Source: Phialocephala subalpina (taxonomy: Eukaryota > Ascomycota > Leotiomycetes > Helotiales > Mollisiaceae). From it: a stretch of 64,000 nucleotides of DNA. The DNA is taken from the NCBI GenBank assembly GCA_900073065.1, contig FJOG01000068.1, positions 1 through 64,000 of the forward strand. Direction: 5' to 3'. Numbering within the stretch: position 1 is the stretch's first letter; every line of letters begins with the position of its first letter. The notes below the pieces were generated by a model. The model did not search any database. It was given only the letters and a program-made list of their open reading frames with translations, and had not been told where the DNA came from. The position numbers and the translations under genes are program-made. This document shows, piece after piece, positions 1 through 12,408 of this stretch.

Positions 1-900
1 ATAAAAAAATAATTATTATAAGAAATTATTATACGCTTTTTCTTTTCTTTTTATATTTATTATAATATTAATTATATCGAGTAAATTAATAATCTTTTAT
101 AATTTTATAATTTTATAATTATATTATATAATTTTAAATTAATAAATCAATTTATAAAAATAAAAAGAATTTTTTATTAATTAATTTTTAATTTTCGATT
201 TTTAAAAGTTTGAATTTCCTAATAATAAATATAAGAGTAGAAAAATATAAATTCGTAATATAAAAGTTTAAAAAACTTTTTAAAATAATAATTATTGGTT
301 TTTATATAAATTACTAATATAAAAAAGTAATAAACGAGCGCCCAATTATATATTATTTTATTTTAACCAATAAATTAAATTAATTCGATAATTATCGTAT
401 AAAATAATTAATTATATATAAAATAAATTTATAAATAAAATATTTAATTATTTTTAAAGAATAAAAAGCTTTTTATATTTTAAGGAATACGTAATTAATA
501 TAAACCCTTGAAATTACCTAATATAAATAAGGATTTTTGAGAAATTTATATAATTTTATTATATTATTTATATAATAATTATTCGCATGGAATTATATAT
601 ATAATAACTTGGTATATATACAAGTAAATAAAAGTAATAAAAGTATATATAATACTTTCTTTATTTTATAAATTTCAAATATAATAATTCAAGAATAGAA
701 TAAATACTAATATAATAAAAATAAAAACCAAAAATTTAAACAAGTATAAATTCAAATTAAGAAGTATAATTATTATATTAAAGCTTTTCAAGTAACGCGA
801 ATAATATTTTACGATAGTACTTAGTATATAAATATAATTTTCTATTGATTTCTATAGACTCTAGATAAATAAAAATGCAAATAAATCAATAAATGGGGTT
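1..900. other. AT-rich, RIP-like isochore
   Basis: The first 900 bases are almost entirely A and T, with long TATA/TAATT runs and very few CpG or CpA-rich words, and no open frame of note. Composition changes sharply near 890-960 to normal gene-range GC. In ascomycetes such blocks are usually transposon copies destroyed by repeat-induced point mutation (C to T, preferring CpA). I cannot recognise the original element. It could instead be a centromeric or subtelomeric AT block. Confidence 0.75.
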
Positions 901-2079
901 TGCGAGCCGTTGAGATGAGGTGTAAATCGAGGAGGAGCGCTCGAGCGTAATATTAAGTAGGCCAAAACGCGTCTATCATTGGCTAACGAGGAGGTTTGTT
1001 TACGTAGCCTGTGCTTCTCTCTCCTTTTTGCGAACGTGGCCTTTTGCCTTTAAAGTTTTCCTCCTTATCACGCCCGTCATTACGTCTATTACTTTTCTTA
1101 TTTAGTTGCACTTCTTTTACTTGGAATTGGACCCCCTCTGGATCTGGACTCCCTCTTATGAACCCGTAGGTACATATTTCACTCTTCATAGTATTGCACT
1201 CTCTGACTTCTGAGTTGATATTTAGGCAAACGAGCGAGCCGATCGAGTAGAGGACGAATACTGGAATTTTAGGTATTGGCAGATAGGTAGGAAGGATCTG
1301 GGAATAGTGGTATATTGGGTGTTGGTAGATAGGCAAAGGAATGGGGTATTCTAGAATAGATCAGTTGATAAATATCGAATGGAATATGCTTCAAAGTCTC
1401 GATTATAGAGTGCACAATTTGTTACGGCATTATAGACTTCTGTTATATAGTAGCTATCTATAATATATCGAGAATAAGTGTATAATTTATAGCCTTAAAT
1501 TCGATAAATTTATCAACTTTTGAAGGATAATTATAGACCCAATGCCTCCGTAGGGATGCTAAAGTTGAATGTTCGCGGGGAGAAGGAACATTTGATGAGG
1601 GGCGATATTTGAGGAAAATCCTACTAGAGGAAAAACGCATTTGAGTGAAAGAGGCATTTTAAGGCACACGAAAGGGGTAGTACGTGACGATGTCTTGGGA
1701 GGAAATGTAAAGCTTTTGATTGTCCATGAAAGAGACCCCTCTCTCTGCCTTCTAAGCATGAGCCAGCTCATCTTACTCTTTTTGTAGCACATCCCCTTGG
1801 AGACCCTACCAAAGAGATACATTCTAGTGGGGGTCATGATGTAAATTGAGAGACATGGTAAACACGCCTGGATCGAAGGCTGTGAACTTGTAGTGATCGA
1901 CCGAGTAGGGACAAGGAGGAGCGGACGAAGCCGCACACCTGTTTCCAACATTGTTAGCTTTCTTAAGAGTCTTTTTTACAACAATTTGATGCTCTTCTCA
2001 AGGATGGAGGAGCAGGTTCGACGATATCAAAGGGCCACTTACCAATCCACTGAATAATCGAACACCGTGTGCCCCTCGA
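901..2079. other. No supportable gene
   Basis: Transitional sequence between the AT-rich block and the first coding-like region. Short open frames exist on the minus strand (983-1336 and 1559-1951) but show no recognisable domain, no splice structure and biased composition. I see no supported gene here. Confidence 0.5.
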
Positions 2080-2268
2080 TCACAAGATAGAGTCCCCATG
2101 CTCCCGACGCAGATGCTCTGCCATCATGTGTCTTCTCTGTGTTCGGAAACCGCATCCAGGTACGAGGCAACCGAAGCCCCAGAGGTTTTTGTGGTGGACT
2201 TCCTTAAGATGTCGGCTGCGGGCAGAGTTAGTGCTGAGAACTGCTTCGCATTCTGTGCAGTATGACAT
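2080..2268 (-). CDS. Small C2H2 zinc-finger protein
   Basis: A 62-residue frame starting at an ATG (2268) encodes two zinc-finger-like units. The first has C-x2-C then H-x4-H in the segment ending RHLKEVH. The second has C-x4-C then H-x4-H ending in EHLRREH. These fit C2H2 fingers that bind nucleic acid or protein in the nucleus. The protein is much shorter than typical fungal C2H2 factors, so this may be one exon or a remnant of a longer gene; other frames over 2124-2640 are open but featureless. The finger spacing is direct evidence; the gene boundaries are inferred. Confidence 0.5.
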   Translation of the reverse strand: MSYCTECEAVLSTNSARSRHLKEVHHKNLWGFGCLVPGCGFRTQRRHMMAEHLRREHGDSIL

Positions 2269-3695
2269 GGTGAGGATATCGTGAGCTTCGTGTGGTTTTC
2301 GGTTGTGGTGTAGAGTGCTCGTGTTGAGTGCTCGATTCGTTCAAGAGAGGTTGGTGTTCGAGTTGAGTTGCGACTTTTGACTTGAATGCAACGAGTTGAC
2401 ACTTAATGTTGGTCTTCGATGTCTTTCTTCTTTCTCGAGAAGAGATTGGCGTTGTCCCAGAGGGTTGAGAGAGGATGTTTTCAGAATGGAGATGGAGTTT
2501 TCTATGGCATTGAGCTTTAAGGGGGCATAGCGAGCTTGGGGAAGGCAAGCAAGTGGTGCGACCAGTAAATACACGTGATAATAACAAGAACTCGACCAAC
2601 CAACTTTTAGCAGAGACTACATAGTAGATGGGCATTGGCTAATATCAGTTGAGCGATCGATTAGAAGCAGAAACAAAGTTCAGTTGAATTTCAGTGGCAT
2701 GTCTACATAGCCATTTCTATGACCGACTTTTAGAAAGCGCTAACACGTCTCGTCACTTCAACTTTAAAGTTTAAAACCGATATTTAAAGATTTATTCTAT
2801 GATCCTCACTTTCGAACCTTCAAGTGACGTTTTGGAGATTTCATCACACACACATTTTCTTTAAAGTTTAACTGATATTGATGAGGGTGTGCTGCACAGA
2901 GACTCGGAGAGCATTGCTTGCAGCGCAAAGCATCGAATGGAGACAGCAAAATGCGGTGTTGGAACATGAGTTTCGGTTGAATACAGCACTGCCAATTCCT
3001 ATTAAGCGGTTCAGTAAGTGGAATCGAAGAGCTCATGAACCCATGAATTCTGCTGCGGGGTTCCTGGTGACCACGGATGGCAGGTGAGCCTGGAAAAGAC
3101 TCGGTGGCGATAGAATTACTGGCTCTCGGCTCATCATAACCACGCCCGACTCAAGTGTTTGTGTGGACGTTGAAACCACAAAAGGAGGCAAGGGGCTGGG
3201 AACTTGCGAAGGCTTGAAGATTGGATGACTCGGCGTGCCCCTTCGAATATTCCGAGGGACTGGACACCAATTAGGGCGAGGTAGCGTGCTCACGGTAGTT
3301 CAAGGTATCCAACGATCTCTGGAAGCGTTGGACACCGCATGCAAAGATTAATGGTTGCCCGAATCAGACGGGCGCATGTCCAGAACCAGCCCCTCGGCAC
3401 GAGATCAGCTGTCAGCGCGTTGATTGGGAATAGAAACAGGGGGATAATGGTGCGATGGAGTGATAGGATGGCAATGACTGGGTGGGAGTCTCTAAATTTC
3501 ATACGCATGAAACAAGAACAACTGGAAGCACATGCAACTGTTTGTAGGGCGCAGGACGTGACGAAGATTTGGAAATTCTTTCTCAAATTCGAAGACCAAA
3601 GCCGCGCCGCAATGTTGGAACTAATCAAGACAACTTGTTCTTGCATTAAAGCATCATCTCAGATTCGTAATTTCTTGTCGAACCTATGCTTGCAT

Positions 3696-4852
3696 CTAAG
3701 GTATCACACAAGTCCCTGCTGCGCGCCTCTTCCCAGATCCACACTTCACAAAATTAGCAAACCATGAATAGGCTTCAACATCCAGAAAGACTTACAGAAC
3801 GAGTACATATCTCACAGTTATTATTATCGTTTTGAAGATTAATGCAGAGACCAGTCCCGCAGTTCGTCAATCCCGATTGACAAGAATTCGAAGGAAGCGC
3901 ACAGGAACCACTGGTACATTTAGATGCCCCAGCACACTGAAAGCACGATTATCAACAGATTCTCACGCCGATGGATCAGGCAAGGCCTACAAAGTGGTCA
4001 CAGCTTCAGCAGTTATTGTCGTCGGTTCAAAGGTTGCTGCAAGTACCGGCGCAATTCGAGAGTCCTGCTTGACAAGAAATTGCGCAGAGGCCAACATCGC
4101 AGTGCGTTCCCGCTGGACACTGAGATCTATCAACGACAGCTCTGGTTCCAAATGTACGGAATTGGTTGAGAAGATATGACTTACAGACGTACCACAACTC
4201 CCACAATTATTCTGGTCCATGGTCAGACTCACGCACTTCCCTGAGCAGCCTGGAGACCGCTCTGACACGAAAGCTTGCAGGACCTGGCAAGGCATTGGAA
4301 ACCTGAAGAACATTGAATAGAGTCAATACACACTCTGCCATGCAATCTTTCGTAGGGTCACCTCCACAGTTCCCGCATTTATTCTGATCAGTGGTAAGAT
4401 TGGCACATTTCCCCGCGCAATTCTGAAGCCCACTCTGACAAGAAAGCACACAGGAGCTGCTGAGACACTTGAAACCTGGAAGGCACTGTCTAGAATCAGC
4501 ACCACGTCTTTCGTACCCAAAGATTAAGAGAAGAGCCTGCCAAGTTCCCACACCCTCCGCAATTGTTATCGTCGCTGTCTCGGGACGCACATTTACCTGC
4601 ACACACCACTTGGGGCGAAGGGCATGATGTGACGAGGAATATAAGGGTCCAGATACAGTTGAAGTTTGCGTTATGGTGCCGGTGGTTGTCGATGCGGTGA
4701 AGTTCTGCGCGTTGCAGAAGGCCAACCCTGCTGCTTTAAGAGAGGTCATAGCGGGGAGGCAGGTGTTGACATTGATGATAAAGTCAATGGACGAGGTTCG
4801 AAAGACGCATTTTATCTTACCTGGAATAGACAGTGCTCCCAAAACTGGCCAT
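3696..4852 (-). pseudogene. Decaying secreted Cys-rich module protein, one module per exon
   Basis: Reading minus from about 4850 to a stop at 3696-3698, at least five modules follow the pattern C..SCQSGL.NC.GKC.NL..D.NNCG.CG. Several are separated by small introns: acceptors end in ctttcag, gatctcag and ttcttcag, with donors such as gtaagtc after SCGTS. The last exon ends CGSGKRRAAGTCVIP and stop. The module resembles Cys-rich repeats of extracellular proteins, so a cell-wall or secreted role is inferred. Damage: one module has two in-frame TGA codons (4027-4029 and 4006-4008), and another needs a one-base frame shift at SGLQ/CSGKC near 4240. The start and any signal peptide are uncertain; an ATG at 4852 followed by a gtaag donor is one candidate. 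Family name not established. Confidence 0.55.
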
Positions 4853-6663
4853 GGAAACGGGAATGAGAATTGTTGTGATTTAGATATGCATCGTTACGAG
4901 CTTGTACCGAGATTTCGGGATGGCGGGATATGAAAAGGGGAAGATCGAGCATAGCAGAAATGGCAGAGAATTGCATTCAGATTCTTTCTTTGTAGACAAT
5001 TGGATTGTCAGTAATGGAAGGTTGAACGCTTACAAATAGACGGGGCTCAGTACTAGGAGAAATCGCTCCTATTGTCTCTGTTTGTAACAAGTCTTCTCTC
5101 ATGCACAACCCATGAATCTCGTATCATGAACTTGCCCCCGGTTTCACAACCAATTAGAGGGCGAACATTCGGAATGGAACAAAAGCGGAAAGGAAGAGGA
5201 CAAAGTCGGTAAGGCTATGAACCAAAGAAGAAAAAGTGAAGTCTCGGTGTTAATTACGTGAACTGAGAATGATCCTAAATGAAACGACTGAAGGTAAGAA
5301 GAGAAGACTCGTAAGTGTTATGCTTTCATGAAGGGGTAAGAGAATGGAATTCTGCACTTAGCCGCAATCTTGAGAATACACGTGCTCACCGTTCCCAAGT
5401 TCAAGGCCCCGAGCCTCACTTCTCGAGTAGTCGCGCGAATTTTGCACGAGATGTTTCCATTCGTGATCGAAACTAGAACAATACGTCCAGACTAGAATTT
5501 TTAGCTGTGGGAGACGGGTTGAGTTGCTCTCTTTGGCTCTATTCTAGTTGGATGGTGCACTTGCTGACCCTGACAGCAGTCACTCGTTAGTTTAACCAAT
5601 GGCCGGAATGCCCTATATTAGAAAGCCTTGATTGGGGTTTCCATGTCTTGGTTCATGTTAGTGGCTCTCTCACGCTAGCTATGCATTGCTAGCCCTCTCC
5701 CACGCTAGCTATGCATGGCTAGCCTCTACTACGCTAGCCATGCATGGCTAGGGGCAAGCCCGACTCTGACTGCGGGAACCGTCATGTAATTTTGTGGTGG
5801 GGTACAATTCCAGCTTCGCAGGCGAATCCGAGTATCTTTGCAATTCAAAACTCCCATTGAATGCCACTTTTCAGTCACTTCGGAAGCACTTTGATTCTAT
5901 CTGAAAGACGTTTTCAGTACTTATTGCTCCTAAAAACCATTATATTAATTCGTACATTCGGCTACAGCTGCAATTATGCGTAACTTTCACTTCCACATCA
6001 CCTACTTCTCGAGCTAACCTTATAACAGTTTCTACAAGCGATACAATCAACCTCGTCTTCGGCCTAGCAAGTGTACTCGTAGCAGTCCTCGCAGTTCTAG
6101 TGACGATCATGATACGAAGATCTGCAAGTATATGCAATCAATCTGCCATGCAATGAACACGAAGCTGACAAACAATATAGCAACGAGAGATATTGAAATG
6201 CAGCCGTACACTCGGCAGACGAACGAGCACGAGTTGACACTGAAAGCGATGGAGTTTGTGCTAGAGCTTTTCAAGAGACATATATAATGCGAGATGCTGG
6301 GGAGTGGATGATCGCGGCGAGAAGGGACATTTTGGGGATTTTGGAGTTTGAGGAAAATATGTTTTGGGGATAGGGCATTTGGGAGAAACGGTATTTAAGG
6401 GACACAAAATCGGAAGGGAATAGCCTTTAAGAGGAAGGAGCAATCGAGGGATACTTCCCAACTTCCACGAACAAAACCAAAGTACGACACAATGAAGGAC
6501 ATTAGAAGCATTCGCAAATATCACCCCAATCACCAACAATCAAAATGAACACGAAAACAAAGCTCTCATTGCAAAAAGGTATCATATCAATCCCAACCAA
6601 ACCTCCCACCCATCCATCCACCATGGTGCAACGCAAGAAATCAATAACTCGCTCGCTCACTAA
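4853..6663. other. Intergenic, no gene seen apart from palindromes
   Basis: No conserved protein or splice pattern is visible on either strand. The only structured element is the triple palindrome near 5671-5752. Open frames at 5940-6137 and 6261-6539 look fortuitous. Confidence 0.5.
5671..5752. repeat. Three tandem palindromes around ATGCAT
   Basis: Three successive copies of a ~20 bp palindrome, GCTAGC(C/T)ATGCAT(T/G)GCTAGC, sit at about 5673-5693, 5703-5723 and 5733-5751, spaced about 30 bp and separated by CTCTCCC- or CTCTACTA-like linkers. The third contains a perfect 18 bp palindrome (CTAGCCATGCATGGCTAG, 5734-5751). Each can form a hairpin or bind a dimeric protein. No gene starts immediately beside them. 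Confidence 0.8.
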
Positions 6664-9640
6664 CTAAACATACCTCACCTCCCCAAATAACCCCGCTCTC
6701 ACCTGCACCAGTGCCGCCAACTCCAGCAAAAACTCTTGCAGGACAATAACATTCGTCAGAATATGGTTGACGCTAACCAATTTCTGCTCCTCCCCTTCTA
6801 CTTGTTTCTCTTTCTCCTCAGTACCAGAAACACTACCATCATCCTGAACACTACCCTCTTTACTCCCTTCATCCGCCACTGCTTTTAAATTCGGGAACGG
6901 AATAGGAGGCACCGCTCCCTTAGCAGGAGGCAAACCAACTTTCCTCGCAAGAATACTCTGGTCAATAGCCGCAAACGCAGCAGCTTGACTAGCCGGCACG
7001 CCATTCCTCGGATCTCCAGCTCTCAATGGACTAGGTGAGAAAGCTCTCGAATGAGAATGTCCTCTTGAAGCACTATCCATGTTCATAGGAAACTGTGGGG
7101 GTGGGACGGCGCCGCGAGATGTGGTCGGCGTAGCAAAGCCATAGCCTCCGCTGAGACCGCTGCTGCTTTTTCTTGGCTGCGGCGTCCTCGTGGGGAGTTG
7201 GAGCGGGAGGGGGTGGCGAGTTCCGGGAATATGCGTTGGGCTAGGGAGTCTAGTGCTGAGGGCCTGGGTGGTGAGGAGGAGCGGGAGGAGTCTTCGAAGC
7301 TCGATCGGGGAGGAGCAGCGGGACGGACTGGTACTGGAGTTGCTGTCGCAGATGAGGCAGCTTGGAAGGCTTCGCGACGTTGTTGAAGCAGGTCATCGAA
7401 GCGTGGTATGTCAGTTCGGTAAGTGGTGACTTGTTCGACGAGCGTTTTCAGTTGTGCAAGAAATGCTGGAATCTGAGACTTTGACCAATTCAGCGTCCGC
7501 CGCGCCTTCTTCAAGTTCCGAAGCTGGGCCCTTTCCTGCTCCTCAATAGAGTCGCCAAGCCCGAGTGAAATCGGCTCTTCAGTCTCATCGTCGTCGTCTT
7601 CGAAGACATACTTTGATGGGTCTGGAAGCAACCAGCCATCAATTCGCATAAAACCACAAGTTGCCAGATCAACAACGGCTCCTGTTAGGGACAAATTCGT
7701 CTCAATCGAGTTGATGAAGAACGTTGCCATAACACTCAGCAGAGTTTTCAGCATTGGATCTTCAGGACGTAGAGTGTGTGGTCTGATGTCTCGAGGGGCT
7801 CCAGGGATTGTGGCTGTAGCACCTGGGAATTTGGTGGTACCACCAGCAGACTTTGGTGCCACGAGAGTGATTGAGCATGGATGACTCTCCAATATAGCCA
7901 TGCAATCTTTGACGTGATTTTCATAGACCTCATCGAAGTTGTCATCGCCGCCAATACCTCCAGCTAGAGAGAGGATGAAGTCCATTTCCATCTCATGTGC
8001 ACCCACAGGTCGCACTGGCCCGTCTGATAGCACTTGGCTGGTCCAAAGGAGAGTCGTTACTGCATATCGATGATGCCGCCTTAGGATGACAGAAACCAAC
8101 TGCAGCGTGACGGATATTGTCTGCTCGTTTGGAGACCGTAAGCCACCTTGGATCAGATCAACCAAGTTGAATAGCGCGGGAGTCGAACTTGTGTCGACTT
8201 GCGTAGCCATCATCATTGTCGCTAGGTCCATCGACTTCCTTTTCCTCGCAGCGCTAACAGATGCTCGCGAGCCCGTTGGAGCAGGGGTCGTGTCTGGCAA
8301 AGCGAGCAAATAGTGGAGGATGAGATGAATCATGTCTGGGTGATCCAATGCCTCCAAGATCCGACGAAGGTAGGTGAGGACTGCTACCGACGAACCTCCA
8401 TCAACATCGGACGATTCCAGCAAAGATGGGTAACTGAGATTGTTAGTACGTGAAGAAATTGTAGTTCACAAGTGAAGCTTACAGTAATTGCTGCAGAAAG
8501 ATGACCTGAAAATGTTCCAATAGTGTCGACTTGACCTCACCCGACTTGCAGTGATTGAGAACATCCTGCCAAAACACAAGATGTGACAGAAATGTTTCCA
8601 TATGCATCTGAAAGTCTGGAGAAGACGAGCTGACAATTTCCGAGGTAGCATGAGGTAGTTGATAGTCGGACAAAGCAAGAATGGGCGGCAAGTCATCGAG
8701 AGGATGATCGATGACCAGCTTCCGACTCAACTGACTATACAGAGCTCCAAGTCCAGTTGCCATCAATGTTGCAAGATCACTCTCCACGATCCATTGTTCC
8801 AACGCAACCGAGCTCGATGCTGCCTCGATGATGTAGAGTAATCCGGTCCTTGCAAAGTCTCCTATTCTGCCTTCATGGTGTATGTAGTCTATCAGCAGAT
8901 AGAACAACGGGAAATCTTCCTTCTGAGTCTTTCCTGTGAACTTCTCATGCGAGCCCTGGCCTTCGATCTGCGTTTCCTCTCGGCCCTGCGTAGCAAACCA
9001 GGCGGGCAGAATCTCAGGGTCCAGTCGGATCTTTGTAGTGATGTTGAATGACAACTCCACCACTTCTACCTCTGTCTCCGAACCTAGCCTTATGCTGTTC
9101 GCACCTGTAATTCGGACCAACAGATTCATCAGGCTCCTCGAGAAGGTCTCGTTCTCCACAAAATCTTCCTCCTCGCTGTCGATGAGCGTTGCAAATAGTG
9201 CCACTCCTTCCCGAATAATCCCTTCATTGTATGATGTCGTGGCGATCTTGCCTATGGGGACGTATATCTGCTTCGACGATGCAAATGTGATGCATGGATG
9301 TGGTAACGGCCGTCTCGACTCATCGCTGAGTATGGCTGTGAGGTCTTGTAAACTATCCCTGATGTTCTCTGCTGCTTCGTAGTCTCTTGCCAGATTCGAC
9401 GCTCCACGCCATGTTTGCTATCTCCTGTGTCAGTGATGCTTTCCTCGCAGATGGAAATGGAGTGTAGCTACCAGAAGTTGGCTGTATTCCCGTTTGAACC
9501 GTGCCAGACGCTTCTCCGGATCTTTGGCAGTAGCTTTGTTGCCAGCCGGGGTAAGGGAAGTGCCCGCTATCAAGCGTGACCACTGTGATTATCGTCAGCA
9601 GATACAGACATCCAGGTCTGATGATACGCACAAAGTCCAT
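6664..9640 (-). CDS. FHIP-family protein (FTS-Hook-FHIP complex)
   Basis: FHIP/RAI16-like proteins (FHIP of the FTS-Hook-FHIP complex) link early endosomes to dynein through Hook. The start codon is at 9638-9640 (MDF); a gtgcgt...cacag intron then gives WSRLIAG. A second intron (gtagct... to an AG just before CAAACATGG) restores RREYSQLL-like to TWRGASNL reading. The next exon, from about 9419, carries the RAI16 core (GVALFATLIDSEEEDFVEN). The intron at about 8431-8480 has a tactaac branch and rejoins QQLL to YPSLLESS. The C-terminal motif HILTNVIVLQEFLLELA is conserved and ends at the stop beside 6664. The frame changes once, in an A5 run at 7167-7171: one more A would join RRSQEK to SSSGLSGGYGF. 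Without it the protein would end early at 7083. Expected length is about 900 residues. Confidence 0.85.
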
Positions 9641-10335
9641 GGCTGGATGGGCATCATGACTCTCTTGGTCGCATTAATATAATGAAGCTTCAAACGCGGA
9701 TAAATGCTCCGATATTTACAGGGATGTAAGGCTATTGTTGACTGAGGCTTGAAATTTGAGTTGTGGCGCCTGTGGCTGAAGCCACGGCCCGCGCCACATG
9801 CGGTGAAAGGAAGCTGAATTCCTGGTCAGCTTCATCTTCCCCGCTCGTGATATCAGGATCAACATTATTTTCCATCCTTGTGCCCATTCCTGTGTGAGTA
9901 TTTAAGCCAGAAGGTCCATTCCGATGTCTCGTAGGACCAGAATTCAAGCCCATTACGCGCTCTTTCAGGTGAGTCGCCAAATCCAGCCAATTCGTTCGAG
10001 GACGGAGGCCTTTCCATAGGTTTTGTGAGGAATTCACGCTGGATTGTGGCGGTCCGTGGAGTTCCTTTGTTGGGCTGAATGATGGTATCACAGCAAATAG
10101 TTGTCCCAGTCCTCTCCTATTTGCTTATGTTGACATGCCATCGCCGTAAGACCGCATTGCTTCTCATGATATGATCGTCGCCCTCTTGTCTATAAAGTCC
10201 CACTGTAATCCTCCTGTCTGTTCGTCTCAATTTGCCTCAGCACATCTCATACTTCTTCTTGTTCAGTCAAGATTCTGCCGTATCTGAACCTGTTCCGTCG
10301 CAGCCTCAAAGTATCTCATCAAGTCGATCCTCAGC
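9641..10335. other. Divergent intergenic region
   Basis: Lies between the FHIP gene (minus) and the plus-strand hypothetical gene, so it should contain both promoters. A 119-codon minus frame at 9732-10091 has no recognisable domain and sits directly upstream of FHIP; it may be a 5' leader or chance. CT-rich stretches near 10200-10330 look like a fungal 5' UTR for the plus-strand gene. Confidence 0.4.
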
Positions 10336-10764
10336 ATGTTGCCTCCCACCAAACTCGACGTGCCAGCTGGAACCAAGGCTATCTACATGACGGCTCTGTC
10401 TCTCTTCAATGACACTTCTGTGGCATCTGTATCCTGGACCATGGATGCTGCCACCTTTGGCGCTGACTTCGTCGGACCAAGTGCCAGTTACGTGCTTGGA
10501 GACAAGGTCTTTGGACAGTCGATCATCACTATTGACGGCGACCTACCCAAGGCTCTTTCGGTCAGCATGGACTTTAACGACACTCTTGCCCATCAACACT
10601 CAATGTCTAGTCCAGTCACGAAGAAAGTTGGGCCTGGAGGCATCGCCACACAGGTCCAAATATCAGGATACGCTTACGGGGACCGCAAACACGAGAAGCC
10701 AACGACCGTCACCATCGTATTCCAAGGAACTTCCCGTGGGTTGGGTTCGGCGTCGTCGTCTTAG
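10336..10764 (+). CDS. Hypothetical protein, 142 aa
   Basis: Uninterrupted frame beginning MLPPTKLDVPAGTKAIYMTA and ending in a Ser-rich tail (SASSS). A pyrimidine-rich leader precedes the ATG. The protein is rich in Thr, Ser, Val and Gly with alternating beta-strand-like segments and has no signal peptide or membrane segment, which would suit a small beta-sandwich protein. I do not recognise the family and assign no function. Confidence 0.5.
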   Translation: MLPPTKLDVPAGTKAIYMTALSLFNDTSVASVSWTMDAATFGADFVGPSASYVLGDKVFGQSIITIDGDLPKALSVSMDFNDTLAHQHSMSSPVTKKVGPGGIATQVQISGYAYGDRKHEKPTTVTIVFQGTSRGLGSASSS

Positions 10765-12337
10765 CTGAGGGGAGCATCAGGTATGACTTTACCTTGCTCA
10801 GTCTCACATCAACTCGCGAGTATTGACACTCTCAGACGTCGCTGCGCCTTCATTTTGATTAAATGCATGGGAGATCTGTTTTCTGACGAGGGAATGACAC
10901 GACAGAATGATACAAATGTTTTTCTTCTCTGGTTTCTATTTTTGCACTCGCTTTCGGATAGCACGCTATGATTCTTCGATATTGCGCACATGGCGTATGA
11001 GCCTTATGGATAGTCGATGAGAGATTGCCTGATTGGAAAACACGATTGATTAATTGATTGCGTGCGAAACACATGGATTGGAAATTGAAATGGCAGCATC
11101 AATTAATATATTACCATGCCTCTAGAAGTCGGTCAGAAAGTCGTATCGTGATCACTCTTTGAAAGCACGTTCAGGGATCAGCCGCACTGGAGGTCACGTA
11201 CTCGCGTAAGAAATATAATAAGCTTCCCGTGCGCTACTGTAACTCGACAACCTAAATCTCACCTCCTCGCTCTTCGCAACATCGACCTTCTTCTTTCATC
11301 CCAGAGTACGCACTTATGAGATCTTTGTCAGTCCGGTCAAAGCCAGCACACAGACTGCTTATCGTGACCCCGGAGTAGTCACTGGAGCGAATTCGAGGTG
11401 CTACCACACTTGCGTACGGGCGATTGGCTGCGAGTCCTGGACAACAAACCAGGGCAAGGTGGTGCAAGGTCCATGGTGGGCCAGACGCAATCGAGGCTGC
11501 ATCCGCCGCGCTCAAGCCCTGCTGCACGCAACCACAAGCACATCTTCCCCATCAACATCCACATCTCAACCCACATCTACTTCCACCTTCCTGAATCAGC
11601 CTTTTCCTCCACAATCTGACCTGTGCCTCTTGCCCACATCCGCTCTTTATTCCGGACACTTACCCTGACTTGCCGACTCATACTCTATCGAGTGCCGGCC
11701 ACCGGCTCCTTCATACATAAGCTTGGTTGCCCCTCGCTAGCATCACAAGGTGTAGCTTCCTAGATCAACCCCTCGTCCGATCATCCCTCCTTCTTAGACC
11801 CTTGTGATAAGTATCCAGATAAGGTCGAGATAAGGGTCACGGCATGACAGGGGCACTTGAGCGCATATTGGACTGCATCTTGGGCCTCAGACATGGTCCG
11901 TCTATATTGCTCTGCATGCTACCTTCCAAAAAACGAGCCCAGTACCGACCAAAATGGTAGTTAGCGACTGCCAAACGCAGCCCGAGTCAGCGCCATGAAG
12001 CTATATGTTTAGAAAAGGCGCAAAAAATGCTTCGTGAGGGTGTCTCAAGCGCAAAACGAATGTCACGATCCTCCACGCAGCCAAGAAGTCATTCCTGCTA
12101 GCTAGCAGTATTGGTGGAGGAACCCGTTCGATAACCCCAAGCCTGCCTATTGAAGCTCTAGTGGGCGCTGCATGCAAGACAGTTGCGGAGGAAGTCTTAT
12201 CGAAAATAAGATTTCCAGCAAGGAACATGGCACGGGCTTGGCCTCTGTTCTCATCACAACAAGCTCATGGTCCAAGAATGCCCAGTGAGCTAGGATGAGG
12301 GGCAGGTGCTTGGATCGCGCGCCATATCTCGAGTGGA
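10765..12337. other. Intergenic, no gene seen
   Basis: About 1.6 kb without a supportable gene. Overlapping short frames occur on both strands (for example 11252-11527 minus and 11398-11619 plus), but none has a domain, splice sites or codon pattern like the neighbours. The distal part is upstream of the sedolisin and probably carries its control region. Confidence 0.5.
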
Positions 12338-12344
12338 TATAAAA
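12338..12344 (+). promoter_or_regulatory. TATA-like box of the sedolisin gene
   Basis: TATAAAA within GGATATAAAATCC, about 65 bp before the ATG at 12409, followed by a CT-rich stretch that probably holds the transcription start. Position fits a TATA element of a regulated secreted-enzyme gene. Confidence 0.5.
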
Positions 12345-12408
12345 TCCAGCTCTCGTCTCCTCTTCATGTTGGATTCTGTACGGCAGCACGCTCCATCTCT
12401 TCTCCATC

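Noticed and set aside
9732..10091. 119-codon minus-strand open frame upstream of FHIP
   Set aside because: No domain or splice signal; the FHIP start at 9640 is well supported without it, so it is noted only as a possible leader.
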